Source: an uncultured Ignavibacteriota bacterium (GTDB lineage: Bacteria; Bacteroidota; Ignavibacteria; UBA10030; UBA8401). From it: 64,000 nucleotides of DNA. The stretch covers positions 1 to 64,000 of the forward strand of contig CAIOTF010000031.1 of NCBI GenBank assembly GCA_903861125.1, in the 5' to 3' direction. Below, piece after piece: positions 18,192-28,473 of the stretch. The position numbers and the translations under genes were made by a program. The stretch's first letter is position 1; the number at the start of each line of letters is the position of its first letter. The notes beneath the pieces were generated by a model. The model searched no databases, had not been told where the DNA came from, and saw only the letters and a list, made by a program, of their open reading frames with translations.

Positions 18192-18458
18192 ATGATAACA
18201 AAAGAACAAAAGAACGAATTCGTACAAAAATACGGAAAAGGTGCAAACGACACCGGGCTGCCAGAAGTGCAGATTGCAATTCTCACGGCTAACATCAATT
18301 CGCTTTCTGAACATTTCGCAAAATTCAAGAAGGACAATCACTCGCGTGTCGGTCTTCTTAGAATGGTCGGCAAACGCCGACGGCTGCTTGATTATCTGGT
18401 GAAAAAGGATATCGCACGTTACAGAAAGATCATCGGCGAATTGAATATTCGTAAATAA
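18192..18458 (+). CDS. rpsO: 30S ribosomal protein S15
   Basis: 88 residues, the normal S15 length. It is a primary 16S rRNA-binding protein of the small subunit platform. The motifs [20 protein letters not shown] and [20 protein letters not shown] are the S15 signature. AAGGAG lies seven bases upstream of the ATG. It lies between ribF and pnp, as in many genomes. Confidence 0.98.
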   Translation: MITKEQKNEFVQKYGKGANDTGLPEVQIAILTANINSLSEHFAKFKKDNHSRVGLLRMVGKRRRLLDYLVKKDIARYRKIIGELNIRK

Positions 18459-18502
18459 GCTGTATTCACAGCATCACAGTACATAGAAAAGAAGAAAATT
18501 AT

Positions 18503-20620
18503 ATGATAGTAAAAAAGAGCGTCCAGATAGGCAATTATTTGCTGGAATTTGAAACAGGTCGTTTTGCAAAACAGGCAGATGGTGCAGTAATGATCCGATA
18601 CGCTGATACGATGGTCCTTGCGACTGTTGTTGCGGCAAAAGAACCCAAAGTTGGAGCGGACTATTTTCCGCTGCAGGTTGAATTCCGTGAAAAGATGTCG
18701 GCAGCTGGAAAGATTCCCGGCGGATATTTGAAACGGGAAGGAAGACCGTCGGATAAAGAGATTCTCTCTGCACGATTAATCGATCGTCCCATTCGTCCGA
18801 TGTTCCCCGGAAACTACAGTTGCGAAACGCAATTGCTGGTGACGGTGTATTCATCAGACCAACAGAATGATGCCGATGTGCTCGGTGCGTGTGCTGCTTC
18901 GGCCGCATTAATGATTTCTGATTCCCCGTTTGACGGACCGATCGCTGAAGTGCGAGTTGCTCGCGTGAATGGCGAGTTTCTCATTAACCCCACATTCGCT
19001 GAACTCGAAAAGAGCGATATGGATGTCACCGTAGCAGGTACCGCAACATCGATTCTTATGGTTGAAGGCGATTCGAAAGAGATATCTGAAAAAGATATGC
19101 TTTCTGCGTTGGCATTCGGTCATGATGCGATTAAAAAGATCTGTCAGTTGCAGACCGAATTTGCCGCTGAAGTGAAGGTTGCAAAACGGAAAATAGAACC
19201 AAAAACCTATGACTCAGCTCTGTTAAAAGAAGTTGAAACGCTTGCAACTGATAACCTCCGAACTGCTGCAAATACCGTTTCTGCAAAAGAGGAACGTGCA
19301 GCAAAACGTAATGAGATTGTTACAGGAGTTCTTGAAGCACTGAAAGAAAAGTTCCCTGAGCAGGAAAGTGTCATCAAAGAGATCATTCACGACATTGAAA
19401 AGCATGAAATGCGTGAGATGATCCTTGGTAAGAAGAAACGTCTCGATGGACGCGGTTTGGCAGATATTCGTCAAATCACTATCGAAACTGCTGTTCTTCC
19501 GCGCGCACACGGATCTGCATTGTTTACACGGGGTGAGACACAATCTCTTACAACTGTTACGCTCGGAACAAAAGATGATGAACAAAAAACCGATGGCTTG
19601 ATTGAATTCCAGCCGCGTCGTTTCATGCTTCATTATAACTTCCCGCCATTTAGTGTCGGTGAAGTAGGACGTTTGGGTACCGGACGCCGCGAAATCGGTC
19701 ATGGTAATCTTGCCGAACGTTCTCTGAAAAATCTTCTTGCCGACGAAAAAGAATTTCCGTATACGCTTCGTATCGTTTCCGATATTCTCGAATCGAACGG
19801 TTCATCCTCCATGGCAACGGTGTGCGCTGGTTCGCTGGCATTGTTCGATGCAGGCGTTCCGTTGAAAAAAGCGTGCGCAGGTATTGCGATGGGTCTGGTA
19901 AAAGAAGGAGACCGCGTAGCGATTCTCAGCGATATTCTTGGAGATGAAGACCATCTCGGCGATATGGATTTCAAGGTAGCCGGTACCGTTGACGGTATCA
20001 CCGCATTCCAAATGGACATAAAGATCCAAGGAATCACACTTGAAATCATGGCAACTGCATTGGAGCAGGCAAAAGCGGGTCGTCTGCATAAGCTGGAAAA
20101 AATGAACGCCGTGATCGATAAACCGAAACCGGCTCTGAGTTCCTATGCACCACGATTCACTACGATAAAGATCCCGACAGATCTTATCGGTTCGGTGATC
20201 GGACCGGGTGGAAAAATGATCCGCAGCATTGTTGCAGACTCAGGTGCTTCTTCGATCAATATCGAAGATGACGGTACGATCCAGATCGCAGCAACGTCGC
20301 AGGAAGCAAGCGATAAAGCATTGGCACTTATCAATGCAATTACCGCTGTTCCGGAACCAGGCACGATCTATAAAGCAACCGTAAAGCGCATCATGGATTT
20401 TGGAGCCTTTGCCGAGATACTTCCCGGAAAAGAAGGTCTGATCCATATTTCGCAACTCGATATAAAACGTGTTGCAAAGGTATCCGATGTTGTTAAGGTA
20501 GGCGATACGTTCGATGTAAAACTTCTTGAAATTGATGAAAAGGGAAGGATGAACTTGAGCCGTAAAGCATTAATGACGCCGGAGAAAAAGGATCCAGCTC
20601 CGGAATCTACACCGAATTAA
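18503..20620 (+). CDS. pnp: Polyribonucleotide nucleotidyltransferase (PNPase)
   Basis: 705 residues. This phosphorolytic 3'-5' exoribonuclease degrades mRNA and can add tails. Two RNase PH-like domains (about 10-225 and 300-535, the second with GRREIGHGNLAER and the acidic patch GDEDHLGDMDFKVAGT) flank an alpha-helical linker. The KH domain has GSVIGPGGKMI (near 565) and the S1 domain follows (about 620-690). A small hairpin GCTGT-ATTC-ACAGC (18459-18472) lies in the 44-base gap after rpsO. Whether it is an RNase III-type control site is unknown. It is the last gene of the operon. Confidence 0.98.
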   Translation: MIVKKSVQIGNYLLEFETGRFAKQADGAVMIRYADTMVLATVVAAKEPKVGADYFPLQVEFREKMSAAGKIPGGYLKREGRPSDKEILSARLIDRPIRPMFPGNYSCETQLLVTVYSSDQQNDADVLGACAASAALMISDSPFDGPIAEVRVARVNGEFLINPTFAELEKSDMDVTVAGTATSILMVEGDSKEISEKDMLSALAFGHDAIKKICQLQTEFAAEVKVAKRKIEPKTYDSALLKEVETLATDNLRTAANTVSAKEERAAKRNEIVTGVLEALKEKFPEQESVIKEIIHDIEKHEMREMILGKKKRLDGRGLADIRQITIETAVLPRAHGSALFTRGETQSLTTVTLGTKDDEQKTDGLIEFQPRRFMLHYNFPPFSVGEVGRLGTGRREIGHGNLAERSLKNLLADEKEFPYTLRIVSDILESNGSSSMATVCAGSLALFDAGVPLKKACAGIAMGLVKEGDRVAILSDILGDEDHLGDMDFKVAGTVDGITAFQMDIKIQGITLEIMATALEQAKAGRLHKLEKMNAVIDKPKPALSSYAPRFTTIKIPTDLIGSVIGPGGKMIRSIVADSGASSINIEDDGTIQIAATSQEASDKALALINAITAVPEPGTIYKATVKRIMDFGAFAEILPGKEGLIHISQLDIKRVAKVSDVVKVGDTFDVKLLEIDEKGRMNLSRKALMTPEKKDPAPESTPN

Positions 20621-20639
20621 TTTCTCACGAAAGCATTTC

Positions 20640-20669
20640 ATCCCCGGCAAATGTCGGGGATTTTTTTTT
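20640..20669 (+). terminator. Intrinsic terminator of the rimP-pnp operon
   Basis: The stem ATCCCCG / CGGGGAT with an 8-base loop is followed by nine T residues, 20 bases after the pnp stop. Confidence 0.92.
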
Positions 20670-20746
20670 ACTAATGAATCCAACATTATTATATTGCCGT
20701 TTACTGATAGATTGTGTCGGCATAATTCTGAAAAGGTTCTTGATGT

Positions 20747-22030
20747 ATGAATAGAACAGTACCACACGCACATTCGCTGCACGGAGAGATAACTGTTCCC
20801 GGAGACAAATCGATCTCGCATCGGGCAGTTATGATTGGTGCGATTTCCGAAGGAGTGAGTGAGATTACCGGGTTTCTTGCGGCTGCCGATCCTTTAAGTA
20901 CAATTGCATGTTTCAATTCACTGGGGATCGCACACAAGTTCGAACACGAGAAACTGTTTATCATGGGAAATGGACTGAATGGACTTCAACAGCCATCGGC
21001 AATGCTTGATGCTGGGAATTCCGGGACAACAATTCGTCTGATCTCCGGAATCCTTGCCGGACAAAATTTTCCCACGCAAATATCAGGTGACCAATATTTA
21101 GTCAAGCGTCCAATGAAGCGGATACTGGATCCTTTGATGCAAATGGGGGCTGATATATCAGCTACGGAAAAATTTACCGCACCCCTTTCCATTAAACCCG
21201 TGCAAAAGTTGAAAGCGGTTGAATATAAACTTCCCATTGCAAGTGCACAGGTAAAATCCGCAGTACTTTTTGCAGGTCTCTTTGCAGAGGGTACGACGCA
21301 AGTAATTGAAAATGAACCGTCTCGCGATCATACAGAGAGGATGTTGAATTTACCATCCGAATCGAAGAATGGCACGACGGTCATTTCTGTAATGGGTGGT
21401 ACTTCACTAAAAGCAAGACCATTTACAGTTCCTGGAGATCCGTCATCGGCAGCGTTCTTTATCGTTGCCGGTTTGATCGTTCCGCAATCATCAATTAAAA
21501 TTATGAATGTCGGATTGAATCCAACTCGGACAGGATTCATCAAGATTCTTAAAAAAATGGGTGCCGATATTTCGGTGGAGAATGAACGGATCATCGGTGG
21601 CGAACCTCTCGGTGATCTTGTCGTCCGGTCTTCTGATTTGGAAACAAATTTCATCCTTAACGGCAGCATCATACCGAATGTGATCGACGAAATCCCAATC
21701 CTTTCAATAGCTGCTGCGTTTGCTTCCGGAACATTTGAAGTAAGGGATGCACGTGATCTTCGGAATAAAGAAACTGACAGAATTGCCGCAATTTGCACCA
21801 ATCTGCGCAGAATGGGTGTAACGGTCGATGAGTATCCGGACGGGTTTGCATTTGAATCAAAAAAGGATGTACTTTCATCCGAATTCGACAGTTTTGATGA
21901 TCATAGAATTGCGATGTCGTTTGGTATCGCCGGGCTTGGATTGGCAGGAGAATCGACTATCATCAATTCAGAGTGTGTTTCCATTTCATTCCCGACATTT
22001 TGGGAAACAGTTCATTTACTTCAACGATAG
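20747..22030 (+). CDS. aroA: 3-phosphoshikimate 1-carboxyvinyltransferase (EPSP synthase)
   Basis: 427 residues. It joins shikimate-3-phosphate and phosphoenolpyruvate in the sixth step of the chorismate pathway, feeding the trpE/trpG products seen later in the window. Conserved motifs are the N-terminal VPGDKSISHRAVMIGA (18-33), LDAGNSGTTIRLISG (near 86-100), SAQVKSAVLFAGLFA (near 167), DEIPILSIAAAFA (near 318) and RNKETDRI (near 340). AAAAGG lies 11 bases upstream of the ATG. It stands after a terminator, so it has its own promoter, and is followed after 8 bases by the ABC ATPase. Confidence 0.97.
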   Translation: MNRTVPHAHSLHGEITVPGDKSISHRAVMIGAISEGVSEITGFLAAADPLSTIACFNSLGIAHKFEHEKLFIMGNGLNGLQQPSAMLDAGNSGTTIRLISGILAGQNFPTQISGDQYLVKRPMKRILDPLMQMGADISATEKFTAPLSIKPVQKLKAVEYKLPIASAQVKSAVLFAGLFAEGTTQVIENEPSRDHTERMLNLPSESKNGTTVISVMGGTSLKARPFTVPGDPSSAAFFIVAGLIVPQSSIKIMNVGLNPTRTGFIKILKKMGADISVENERIIGGEPLGDLVVRSSDLETNFILNGSIIPNVIDEIPILSIAAAFASGTFEVRDARDLRNKETDRIAAICTNLRRMGVTVDEYPDGFAFESKKDVLSSEFDSFDDHRIAMSFGIAGLGLAGESTIINSECVSISFPTFWETVHLLQR

Positions 22031-22038
22031 GAGTTTAG

Positions 22039-23127
22039 GTGGCAAACGTTAAACTGGATACAATTAAGAAGGAGTATGAGGGGGGCGTCGTAGCGGTGAA
22101 AGGTGTTTCAATTGAAATTCAAGACAAGGAATTTGTAGTCCTTGTCGGACCTTCCGGTTGCGGGAAATCAACGACACTTAGGATGATTGCCGGACTGGAG
22201 GATATTTCAAGCGGAACGTTAACGATCGATGGAAAAATAATGAATGATGTTCCACCAAAAGACAGAGATATTGCAATGGTGTTCCAAAACTATGCACTCT
22301 ACCCGCATATGAGTGTGTATGAGAATATGGCATTTGGTCTTAAACTTAGAAAATTTCCGAAAGATGAGATCGATAAAAGAGTTCGAGATGCCGCAAAGAT
22401 CTTAAGCATTGAAGAATACCTGGAACGCAAACCTAAAGCACTTTCCGGTGGACAGCGTCAGCGTGTTGCTGTAGGTCGTGCCATAGTCCGTAAACCCAAA
22501 GTATTTTTATTCGACGAGCCTCTTTCTAATCTTGACGCCAAGATGCGCGTTCAAATGCGCACAGAGATCTCAAAACTGCATCAACGACTTGATGCTACAA
22601 TGATCTATGTGACCCATGACCAAACGGAAGCTATGACCATGGGCGATAGGATCGTCGTGATGAAGGATGGCAATGTTATGCAGATTGATACGCCGTTAAA
22701 TCTGTATAATAACCCGACAAATAAATTTGTAGCCGGATTCATTGGAAGTCCATCGATGAATTTCATCGACGGAACGATTTTTAAGGAAAGCGGAATGAAA
22801 TTTATCGAGAAGGGAACACAACTTTCTGTTGATATTCCCAAGGATAAACAAAAATTACTTGAATCATATATTGGTAAAGAAATTTGGCTTGGTATTCGTC
22901 CGGAGCACATTTTTGCCGAAAAATCCAAATCATCAAGGATCAGTGCGTATGTTGAAGTTGTTGAGCCGATGGGGAATGAAATATTTGCCTATGTAACATG
23001 CGGCGTAGCTCAACTGGTGGCAAGAATGTCACCCATGGATATTCATACAGGACAAAAAACAGATTTCACTTTTGATATGAGCAAAGCACATTTCTTTGAT
23101 AAGACAACGGAGAATGTTATACGATAG
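22039..23127 (+). CDS. CUT1-type ABC transporter ATP-binding protein (UgpC/MsmX-like)
   Basis: 362 residues with a GTG start supported by TAGGAG upstream. Walker [10 protein letters not shown] is at 37-45, the Q-loop is in [22 protein letters not shown], the signature is [14 protein letters not shown] (near 135-148), Walker B is [15 protein letters not shown], and the switch His is in [12 protein letters not shown]. The C-terminal third is the MalK/UgpC-type regulatory OB-fold (GIRPEHI, then VEPMGNE). Such ATPases energise uptake of sugars, sugar alcohols or glycerol-3-phosphate. No permease or binding protein lies nearby, so it may serve several systems encoded elsewhere, as MsmX/MsmK do. 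The substrate is not readable. Confidence 0.92.
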   Translation: MANVKLDTIKKEYEGGVVAVKGVSIEIQDKEFVVLVGPSGCGKSTTLRMIAGLEDISSGTLTIDGKIMNDVPPKDRDIAMVFQNYALYPHMSVYENMAFGLKLRKFPKDEIDKRVRDAAKILSIEEYLERKPKALSGGQRQRVAVGRAIVRKPKVFLFDEPLSNLDAKMRVQMRTEISKLHQRLDATMIYVTHDQTEAMTMGDRIVVMKDGNVMQIDTPLNLYNNPTNKFVAGFIGSPSMNFIDGTIFKESGMKFIEKGTQLSVDIPKDKQKLLESYIGKEIWLGIRPEHIFAEKSKSSRISAYVEVVEPMGNEIFAYVTCGVAQLVARMSPMDIHTGQKTDFTFDMSKAHFFDKTTENVIR

Positions 23128-23144
23128 TTTTTTGCAAGGAAACA

Positions 23145-23183
23145 AAAAAAAGCCGTTTTGATGTTCTCAAAACGGCTTTTTCA
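23145..23183. terminator. Bidirectional terminator between the ABC gene and bshC
   Basis: The stem AAAAAGCCGTTTTGA / TCAAAACGGCTTTTT (23147-23161 and 23167-23181) has a 5-base loop, with A-run and T-run on the two sides. It lies between two convergent genes and should work in both directions. Confidence 0.93.
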
Positions 23184-23200
23184 TTTTCGGGAGCCTAAAA

Positions 23201-24841
23201 TCATATTGTAATTACTTGATGCTGGAACGCATCTATAGAAATCTCATTCGCGATCCATTTCACAAAATCCGGTCCGTATTTGTTTAGATATTGAATCACG
23301 CCGAACTCCCGCTCCTGAAAATTTCCGTTGGGGAATATATTCAATGCCGCTTTCTTTATCTGCTTTAGCGAAATTTCCTCTTTCTGCTGTTGCGCTTTCT
23401 GCGTTTTTTGCTTCAATACTTCCAATTGCTGCTGAAACTTTGCGATGGTTGCATCGATTGTTCCATTAAGCGTCGGATCGATCTGCTGTATCCCGAATCT
23501 CGCTTCGTTAAGAGCTTCTTTAACCCTGCTTTCCATTTCTTCAAATAATGTATCCACTTTTACTTCGGACACCTGTTCGGATACTTTTGCGAGGATTGAT
23601 TCAACATCTCCAAATAACTCTTCAAGATCCAACGAATATTTTTCCATTACTTTTTGGATCTTCTCTTCCATCAGCGTAACGCTTGCACGCGGATATATGA
23701 TTGGCATAGTAACATTGAAATATTCATATACCGGTTTCAATTGTGCGAAATATGATATCTCACCCGGACCGCCAATGTATGCAACAGTCGGCAGCAACGT
23801 ATCCTGACACAAAGGCCTCATAACAACGTTTGGCGAGAGTTGTTCCGGCGTGGTTGAGGCGATTGACAGCAGTTCATCTTTTGTATACCGCTGACGGATA
23901 TTCTTTAGATAATAATCGCCGCTGTCTGAAGGTTCTATCAAATGCCTGCCGCCTTTATGGAACATAAAGAGATTCAATGCCTTAGCCTTAATTTGCGCGT
24001 GATAATGTTCTTCCAACTCAACGCTTTTTTGAATGACGAGCTTCGACGGTTCGGAATTGGAATTTATCTCTTTAACAAAGATAGGTGAAAGCACTTTTTT
24101 AAATTCAGGGTGATTCGGATTGATAAAAATCAATCCTGAATCTTCGTACACATGGTTGAAAAATCCCGTGAATGCTTTCAGGAATGAATTCCCTTGTTTG
24201 TAATAACCGCGCAACAATTCAAGTAACGCTGCAGAATAATCGGACCGAACAATTGTTGAATCAATAGTTGAAAAGAAATTATTTATATGTTCGTCAAAAA
24301 CAATATTTCCGGTCGCTCCGATATTCTTTTCCAGCGGTTTCCCACCGAATAAATATTCGGCTACAGCAAATTCATTTGAGGAATTGATGTATTTAATCTT
24401 ATTAATTTCATCAAAATCATGATCTTCACCTTCCAACCAAAAAACCGGAACAAAATTATAATCAGGGAAGTCTAGGGAAAGTTTTTTAGCTAATTTAACA
24501 GTCGTGACTGCTTTATAGATGGTATACAAAGGTCCAGTAAAAATTCCTAATTGTTGACCCGTTACAACAGCTAAGGTATTTTCATTTCCGAGAAGATCTA
24601 TGTTTGCCAGGGTTTTAATACCACTCTGATATTCACGGTTTTGATCGTTCAATACCCTGTGCAGAATTTGCCTTTCATATCTGTTCTTTTGTATTGTAAG
24701 GATCTTCTTTTCCCATGCATCTTTCTGGTGATAATTTCCGGAGTAATACTTAGCTACTTTATCAAAATTTGAATGATAATCCGAACATAGGTCCGTAACT
24801 GCGTCCCGGTCGGCAAGTTGGCGATAATTGATCAATTCCAT
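23201..24841 (-). CDS. bshC: Bacillithiol biosynthesis cysteine-adding enzyme BshC
   Basis: 546 residues, normal BshC length. It adds cysteine to GlcN-malate, the last step of bacillithiol synthesis; the biochemical role is less firmly shown than for BshA and BshB. The hallmark region is VVTGQQLGIFTGPLYTIYKA (about 93-112), followed by VPVFWLEGEDHDFDEI. Downstream come RHLIEPSDSGDYYL and TVAYIGGPGEISYFAQL. The C-terminal third has long coiled-coil helices (about 395-500). bshA and bshB are not in the window. It is monocistronic, converges on the ABC gene and is divergent from yqeY. Confidence 0.95.
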   Translation of the reverse strand: MELINYRQLADRDAVTDLCSDYHSNFDKVAKYYSGNYHQKDAWEKKILTIQKNRYERQILHRVLNDQNREYQSGIKTLANIDLLGNENTLAVVTGQQLGIFTGPLYTIYKAVTTVKLAKKLSLDFPDYNFVPVFWLEGEDHDFDEINKIKYINSSNEFAVAEYLFGGKPLEKNIGATGNIVFDEHINNFFSTIDSTIVRSDYSAALLELLRGYYKQGNSFLKAFTGFFNHVYEDSGLIFINPNHPEFKKVLSPIFVKEINSNSEPSKLVIQKSVELEEHYHAQIKAKALNLFMFHKGGRHLIEPSDSGDYYLKNIRQRYTKDELLSIASTTPEQLSPNVVMRPLCQDTLLPTVAYIGGPGEISYFAQLKPVYEYFNVTMPIIYPRASVTLMEEKIQKVMEKYSLDLEELFGDVESILAKVSEQVSEVKVDTLFEEMESRVKEALNEARFGIQQIDPTLNGTIDATIAKFQQQLEVLKQKTQKAQQQKEEISLKQIKKAALNIFPNGNFQEREFGVIQYLNKYGPDFVKWIANEISIDAFQHQVITI

Positions 24842-24871
24842 AAAAACCTAATTTGTTTACAATTTATACAG

Positions 24872-24900
24872 AATATACGCTCTATTATTTCTATAATCAA
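24872..24900 (-). promoter_or_regulatory. Probable promoter of bshC
   Basis: Read on the minus strand, TTGATT (24895-24900) and TATATT (24872-24877) are spaced by exactly 17 bases, 31 bases before the bshC ATG. The rest of the 276-bp divergent region (24842-25117) is AT- and purine-rich; I found no convincing plus-strand promoter in it. Confidence 0.5.
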
Positions 24901-25117
24901 TGAAGGAGCGTAATGATTGTGATCATTGATTTTAGACGAATGTTGTAATATATTGCTGTAAGAAAATGGTGAAACACTCAGAGAACGATGAAGGAGAGAG
25001 AAAAGGAGAGTGTTATCTTCAATGAAATCTCATAGCGCCGATCGGTTTTATGGCATGCAAGGTTTCAATTTTTTGTTAGATTGAAAATGATCATCAATTC
25101 AAAGGTATGGTGTAATT

Positions 25118-25555
25118 ATGGGTTTAAAAGAGACAATAACACAAGATCTGACCAATTCCATGAAATCCGGCGACAAGTTGAAAACGGAAACATTGCGAAT
25201 GCTCCGTGCACAAATACTTGAGTTTGAAAAAAGTGGAGCAGGACGTGAAATGAATGCCGATGATGACATGAAGATTCTACTTTCTTCCGTTAAGAAGAGA
25301 AAAGATTCAATTGAAATGTATGAAAAAGCAAATAGAAATGACCTTGCCGAGAAAGAAATGAAAGAAATCGAGATTGTGCAGGCATATTTACCGAAACAAA
25401 TGAGCAGGGAAGAAGCTGAAGCCGTTATTTCAAAGATCATTGCTGATGCCGGGACGAAAGAACTGAGTAAAGTAATGCCTCTGGTTATGAAAGAACTGAA
25501 AGGAAAACTGGAAGGCAAAGTGATAAACGAAATTGTTAAAACCAAAATAGCATAA
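25118..25555 (+). CDS. GatB/YqeY domain protein
   Basis: 145 residues. It is a stand-alone YqeY protein, related to the tail domain of the GatB amidotransferase subunit. The N-terminal helical half contains LKTETLRMLRAQILEFEK (about 21-38) and the second half QAYLPKQMSREEAEAVIS (about 87-104) and KELSKVMPLVMKELKGKLEGKVINEIV. A tRNA-related role is often proposed from the GatB similarity but is not established. AAAGG lies upstream of the ATG. Two bases separate it from the cvpA-like gene. An equally long antisense frame exists here but is a shadow. Confidence 0.92.
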   Translation: MGLKETITQDLTNSMKSGDKLKTETLRMLRAQILEFEKSGAGREMNADDDMKILLSSVKKRKDSIEMYEKANRNDLAEKEMKEIEIVQAYLPKQMSREEAEAVISKIIADAGTKELSKVMPLVMKELKGKLEGKVINEIVKTKIA

Positions 25556-25557
25556 CT

Positions 25558-26097
25558 ATGACATTTATCGACATTGTAATCGGAATGCTACTGATCGGGT
25601 TTATGATCGCCGGATATAAAAGTGGTTTTGTAAAAAAAATCATCGGTATTATGTGTCTTGTTGGAGCTTTAATCATTGCAACAAAATATTCTGCTGATCT
25701 CCATCAAATGATATTTGAAGACATGGGCATTTCAGGGCGCATTGGATTTATAATTTCGTTCATCATTATTGTTGTCGTCATCACGCTCACGCAATCGTTA
25801 ATTTATAAAATATTTTTCAAAAAGATGTTTGATGCACTTTGGAATAAAATTCTTGGACTATTCTTGGGATTATTGGAAGGCACACTCGTTTTAAGTATAA
25901 TGCTTATCGTCATAAGCATTTATTTGAATTTGCCCTCCCAGGAGACCAAAGGAAGTTCCCAATTATATAAACCGGTTAAAAATTTTGCACCCCTGGTTTT
26001 CGATCAGGTAAATACATTTTTACCTGAATCAGAGGATTTTTATTTTCAAATAATGAATTATGCATCAGATCAGATGAAAAAATTGGAGAAGAAATAA
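25558..26097 (+). CDS. CvpA family membrane protein
   Basis: 179 residues with four hydrophobic segments (about 1-22, 28-45, 58-82 and 100-123). The N-terminal MTFIDIVIGMLLIGFMIAGYKSGFVKKI is typical of CvpA (colicin V production) proteins, which act in the inner membrane. The family is linked to envelope stress and colicin export, but the molecular activity is unknown. It lies directly before mutS2, a pairing seen in many Firmicutes and Bacteroidota. Confidence 0.88.
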   Translation: MTFIDIVIGMLLIGFMIAGYKSGFVKKIIGIMCLVGALIIATKYSADLHQMIFEDMGISGRIGFIISFIIIVVVITLTQSLIYKIFFKKMFDALWNKILGLFLGLLEGTLVLSIMLIVISIYLNLPSQETKGSSQLYKPVKNFAPLVFDQVNTFLPESEDFYFQIMNYASDQMKKLEKK

Positions 26098-26103
26098 CGA
26101 TAT

Positions 26104-28473
26104 ATGAGTCAGTTTGACGCAGCAGCTGATAAACTAGATCTACATACAATACTACACCGAATACAGTTTTACGCCTCTTCCGAACTCGGCAAAGAAGCCG
26201 CAGAATCCATTGAAACCCTTTCCGATCTTGAATCGATATCTCGTGAACACAACAGAGTAACTGAAATGAAGCGTGTTCTAGAAGGAGAGGGATCGTTTCC
26301 GATCGACGGAATGAAAGATATTCGAAATTCTCTTCAGCAATCGACGATTGAAAATAACATTCTCGCTTCAAAAGAGTTGTTAAACATTGGCTCTACGCTT
26401 CAGTCATCCCGTATCATTAAATCCTTCATCGAAAAAAGAAGGGACTATTTAACAGAACTTCATCTTCTTACCTCCGTAATTTCTATCTACAAGGAGATAG
26501 AATTCAATATTCAACAGGCTATTGATGAGAATGGCGACGTAAAGGATTCCGCTAGCAAGGAATTGCGAGCGATTCGTCAGTCCATTGCCGATAAGCAAAG
26601 TGCTATACGCCGCACTCTTGAAAAGATACTACGGGCAACAGCCGAACAGGGAATGGTGAGGGATGAGATTGTTACGACGCGTGATGGCCGCATGGTGATT
26701 CCGATTAAAGCTGAATTAAAAAATAAGTTTCCCGGCTTCATCCATAGTGCTTCTGCTTCCGGACAAACCGTATTTATCGAACCATCCGAAACGCTGACAT
26801 TTAATAACGAGATCACCGAATTATTTTTTAAGGAAAAACGGGAAGTAGAACGCATTTTACGCGATCTGACAAGACAAATATTCCTCGCAGCAGATGGGAT
26901 ACGATCGAATGTAGACATCCTTTCACATGTAGATTTATGTTATGCAAAAGCACGCTATTCTATTGAAATCAAAGGGAATAAGCCGCTGTTAAAAGAAAAT
27001 GGATCGCTCGTTATTCGCCAAGGATATCACCCAATTTTACTTCTTCGACATCGAAGAGATACGATCATACCGCTGAATATTGAGATAGGGAGATCTTTTA
27101 GCACATTACTGATTACGGGACCCAATGCCGGCGGAAAAACAGTTGCTTTGAAAGCAGTTGGAATATTAACCTTAATGGTCCAGTCCGGTATACATGTTCC
27201 AAGTTCGCCAGATTCAGAGTTCCCTATCTTTAAGAAGATTTTTGTGCTGATGGGCGATAACCAATCCATTGAAAATGATCTCAGTACCTACAGTTCCCAG
27301 GTATTGCAAATTAAGAAGATCACAGAGCAGGCTGATGCAGACTCACTGGTGCTTATTGACGAAATCGGTTCAAACACCGACCCAACAGAAGGGGGCGCTA
27401 TCGCAGCCGCAGTTATTGAACATTTGACTTTCAAGAAAGCATTGATCGTAGCCACTTCGCACCAGGCTTCATTGAAAGCGTTTGTTCATAATTCTGATGG
27501 GATGGAAAATGGTGCCATGGAATTCGATCAGGAAACGCTTATACCGACGTATCGGTTTAAATTAGGATTGCCCGGGAGTAGCTATGCTCTTGAAATAGCA
27601 CAGCGCTTAGGGATTGATGAAACAATTATTTCAAATGCCAGAGGTATGCTCGGCGAACAAAAAGCAAAGCTTGAACAATTGATTTTAGAATTAGAGAGCC
27701 GCACACAATTACTGGAACAAAAACTATTAAATGCGGACTCTGAAAGCTTAAAACACAAAGAGTTATCCAAGTTGTTTGAAAGCAAATTACTGGAACTAAA
27801 CAATGAAGTTCGCGAAGTAAAACGGAAAGCGATTGAAGAAGCAAAATCCATAATTGAACGAGCCTCGGCGACTATTGAAAATACCGTCCGTGAAATTAAG
27901 TCCAAACAGGCCGACCGTGATGCGGTTCGACAGGGAAAGAGTCAAATTGCACAACTGGAAAAAAATATAGCTGAATTAGAAAAGGATATTGCCGGTACAA
28001 TTGCTGCGGATAGTGACAGGCAACTTGATATCCAACTGAATGATATTGTAGTCCTGCGCTCCGGCGGTCAGAGCGGCACAGTATTGACATTGCCCGATAA
28101 GAATGGTAATCTTCAAGTAGCCTTTAATTCGATAAAAGCCAAAGTTCATCTTTCCAATATCAAAGCTATATCTGCAAAAGAAGCAAAGAGAATAGATATA
28201 ACATCTTCTTTTACAAGCGATAAAGTATACTTAACTGAAGTGGATATTAGGGGATTGTATGGAGACGAAGCGGTAGAGGTAGTTGATAAGTTCATCGATG
28301 ATGCAGTACTTGCTGGCCTTCATCGTATCGATATCATTCATGGACACGGTACCGGGGTTTTACGTAAAAGAATACATGAATTTTTAGCGAACGATGCAAG
28401 GGTAAAAAGTCAGCGGCTTGGAGAACGATTTGAAGGCGGAGCTGGTGTAACAGTAGTAGAAATTGCCCAATAA
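26104..28473 (+). CDS. mutS2: Endonuclease MutS2
   Basis: 789 residues. It has MutS core and ATPase domains without the MutS mismatch-recognition N-domain. Walker A is GPNAGGKT (near 338-345), the Walker B region is LVLIDEIGSNTDPTEGGAI (near 415-433), and the switch His is in ATSHQ. A long coiled coil (about 515-640) is followed by a C-terminal Smr nuclease domain with VDIRGLYGDEAVEVVDKFI and IDIIHGHGTGVLRKRIHEFL (about 715-770). MutS2 suppresses recombination and/or rescues collided ribosomes, depending on species. It starts six bases after the CvpA gene. A MutL lies at 57 kb; no mismatch-type MutS is in the window. Confidence 0.96.
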   Translation: MSQFDAAADKLDLHTILHRIQFYASSELGKEAAESIETLSDLESISREHNRVTEMKRVLEGEGSFPIDGMKDIRNSLQQSTIENNILASKELLNIGSTLQSSRIIKSFIEKRRDYLTELHLLTSVISIYKEIEFNIQQAIDENGDVKDSASKELRAIRQSIADKQSAIRRTLEKILRATAEQGMVRDEIVTTRDGRMVIPIKAELKNKFPGFIHSASASGQTVFIEPSETLTFNNEITELFFKEKREVERILRDLTRQIFLAADGIRSNVDILSHVDLCYAKARYSIEIKGNKPLLKENGSLVIRQGYHPILLLRHRRDTIIPLNIEIGRSFSTLLITGPNAGGKTVALKAVGILTLMVQSGIHVPSSPDSEFPIFKKIFVLMGDNQSIENDLSTYSSQVLQIKKITEQADADSLVLIDEIGSNTDPTEGGAIAAAVIEHLTFKKALIVATSHQASLKAFVHNSDGMENGAMEFDQETLIPTYRFKLGLPGSSYALEIAQRLGIDETIISNARGMLGEQKAKLEQLILELESRTQLLEQKLLNADSESLKHKELSKLFESKLLELNNEVREVKRKAIEEAKSIIERASATIENTVREIKSKQADRDAVRQGKSQIAQLEKNIAELEKDIAGTIAADSDRQLDIQLNDIVVLRSGGQSGTVLTLPDKNGNLQVAFNSIKAKVHLSNIKAISAKEAKRIDITSSFTSDKVYLTEVDIRGLYGDEAVEVVDKFIDDAVLAGLHRIDIIHGHGTGVLRKRIHEFLANDARVKSQRLGERFEGGAGVTVVEIAQ

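Noticed and set aside
25099-25545. Long antisense reading frame over the yqeY-like gene
   Set aside because: It has low-complexity Ser/Phe composition and no ribosome site, and the plus strand encodes a clear YqeY protein.
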